A stretch of DNA of 64,000 nucleotides from Clostridiaceae bacterium (GTDB lineage: Bacteria; Bacillota; Clostridia; Peptostreptococcales; Tindalliaceae), in assembly GCA_011390155.1 (NCBI GenBank), contig JAABSW010000010.1:1-64000 (forward strand), written 5' to 3'. The position numbers were made by a program, and so were the translations under genes. Of the stretch, positions 63,518 to 64,000 are shown piece by piece; position 1 is the first letter of the stretch, and each line of letters begins with the position of its first letter. The notes below the pieces were generated by a model, which made no database searches, was not told where the DNA came from, and saw only the letters and a program-made list of their open reading frames with translations.

Positions 63518-64000
63518 ATGGCAGAATTGATAAAAGTCGGCATGGCCGATCTAAAAATTACCAAATCACCATCAGTATTAACCACTTTGGGATTAGGATC
63601 ATGTGTTGGAATAGCTTTGTATGATTTGGATATTAAATTGGCAGGGTTAGCACATATCATGCTTCCGGACAGCACTCAAATCAAGAATAATGCTAACAAA
63701 GCTAAATTTGCTGACACAGCCCTGGAAATACTGCTTCAAGAGCTTAAAAAAGCAGGCGCTCAGAAGTCGAACATTGTTGCTAAAATAGCCGGTGGCGCTC
63801 AAATGTTTTCCATGGATAGCCAATCAGATATAATGAAAATTGGTACCAGAAACGTTCTTGCTACAAAAAAACTACTTGAACAATATAAAATACCATTAAA
63901 AGCGGAAGATACTGGAGGAAATTATGGCAGAACGATTGAGATATATCCTGACTCGGGTAAACTGCTTGTAAAAGCCATAGGTAAAGGCGTCAGAGAGTTA
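63518..64000 (+). CDS. cheD: Chemoreceptor glutamine deamidase CheD (3' end outside window)
   Basis: CheD deamidates receptor glutamines and is regulated by CheC. The catalytic Cys29 and His46 are in LGSCVGIALYD and LAGLAHIMLP. GGAQMFSMDS and VLATKKLLEQY are family features; TGGNYGRTIEIY lies near the C terminus. About 161 residues are visible without a stop; the family is about 160-165, so only a few residues are missing. It starts three bases after cheC. Confidence 0.93.
   Translation, partial: MAELIKVGMADLKITKSPSVLTTLGLGSCVGIALYDLDIKLAGLAHIMLPDSTQIKNNANKAKFADTALEILLQELKKAGAQKSNIVAKIAGGAQMFSMDSQSDIMKIGTRNVLATKKLLEQYKIPLKAEDTGGNYGRTIEIYPDSGKLLVKAIGKGVREL

Overview
The window is one continuous stretch of bacterial chromosome, AT-rich at roughly 38-40% G+C by eye. 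Almost every gene is on the + strand, with strong AGGAGG-type ribosome binding sites, frequent TTG and GTG starts, and sigma-A type promoters. The gene content and order (rsmB-rlmN-stp-prkC-rsgA-rpe-thiN; fapR-plsX-rnc-smc-ftsY-ylxM-ffh-rpsP; topA-codY-flgB and the long fla/che operon) point to a motile member of the Bacillota, class Clostridia. An Alkaliphilus/Tindallia-like relative is my guess; the genus cannot be fixed from this sequence alone. No transposase, prophage, CRISPR array, rRNA or tRNA gene was seen.

Layout. Positions 1-7913 hold the tail of a DUF116 protein, rRNA methyltransferases (rsmB, rlmN), the PP2C phosphatase/PASTA kinase pair (stp, prkC), the ribosome GTPase rsgA, rpe and thiN. 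A bidirectional terminator separates these from the leftward rpmB. From 8150 to 15540 come a promoter plus structured RNA leader, an Asp23-family gene with fakA, then rsmD, coaD, a coiled-coil protein, the leftward tmcAL, ackA, yceD and rpmF. From 15600 to 24000 lie fapR with a recognisable FapR operator, plsX, rnc, smc, ftsY, a second copy of the structured RNA element, then ylxM and ffh. From 24690 to 33630 are translation and RNA genes (rpsP, khpA, rimM, trmD, rplS with its L19 leader, rbgA, rnhB), then yraN, yifB, dprA and topA. codY has its own promoter and terminator. From 34756 to the right edge runs a single unbroken flagellar/chemotaxis operon, flgB to cheD, about 29 kb. It encodes basal body, export gate, hook, C-ring, stator, placement proteins (FlhF, FlhG), a PilZ protein and a CheY/B/A/W/C/D signalling set.

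How it fits together. The first half is growth housekeeping: ribosome maturation, envelope signalling, lipid precursor control by FapR, chromosome segregation and SRP targeting. CodY, the GTP/branched-chain amino acid sensor, sits directly before the motility operon, whose order largely follows the assembly of the flagellum.

The most unusual feature is a pair of homologous elements of about 170 bp with conserved blocks and hairpins, at about 8306-8500 and 22594-22775. I could not assign them to a known RNA class. One is in the leader of the asp23-fakA transcript. The other sits between ftsY and a separate downstream promoter for ylxM, so it is not simply a leader of ylxM-ffh.
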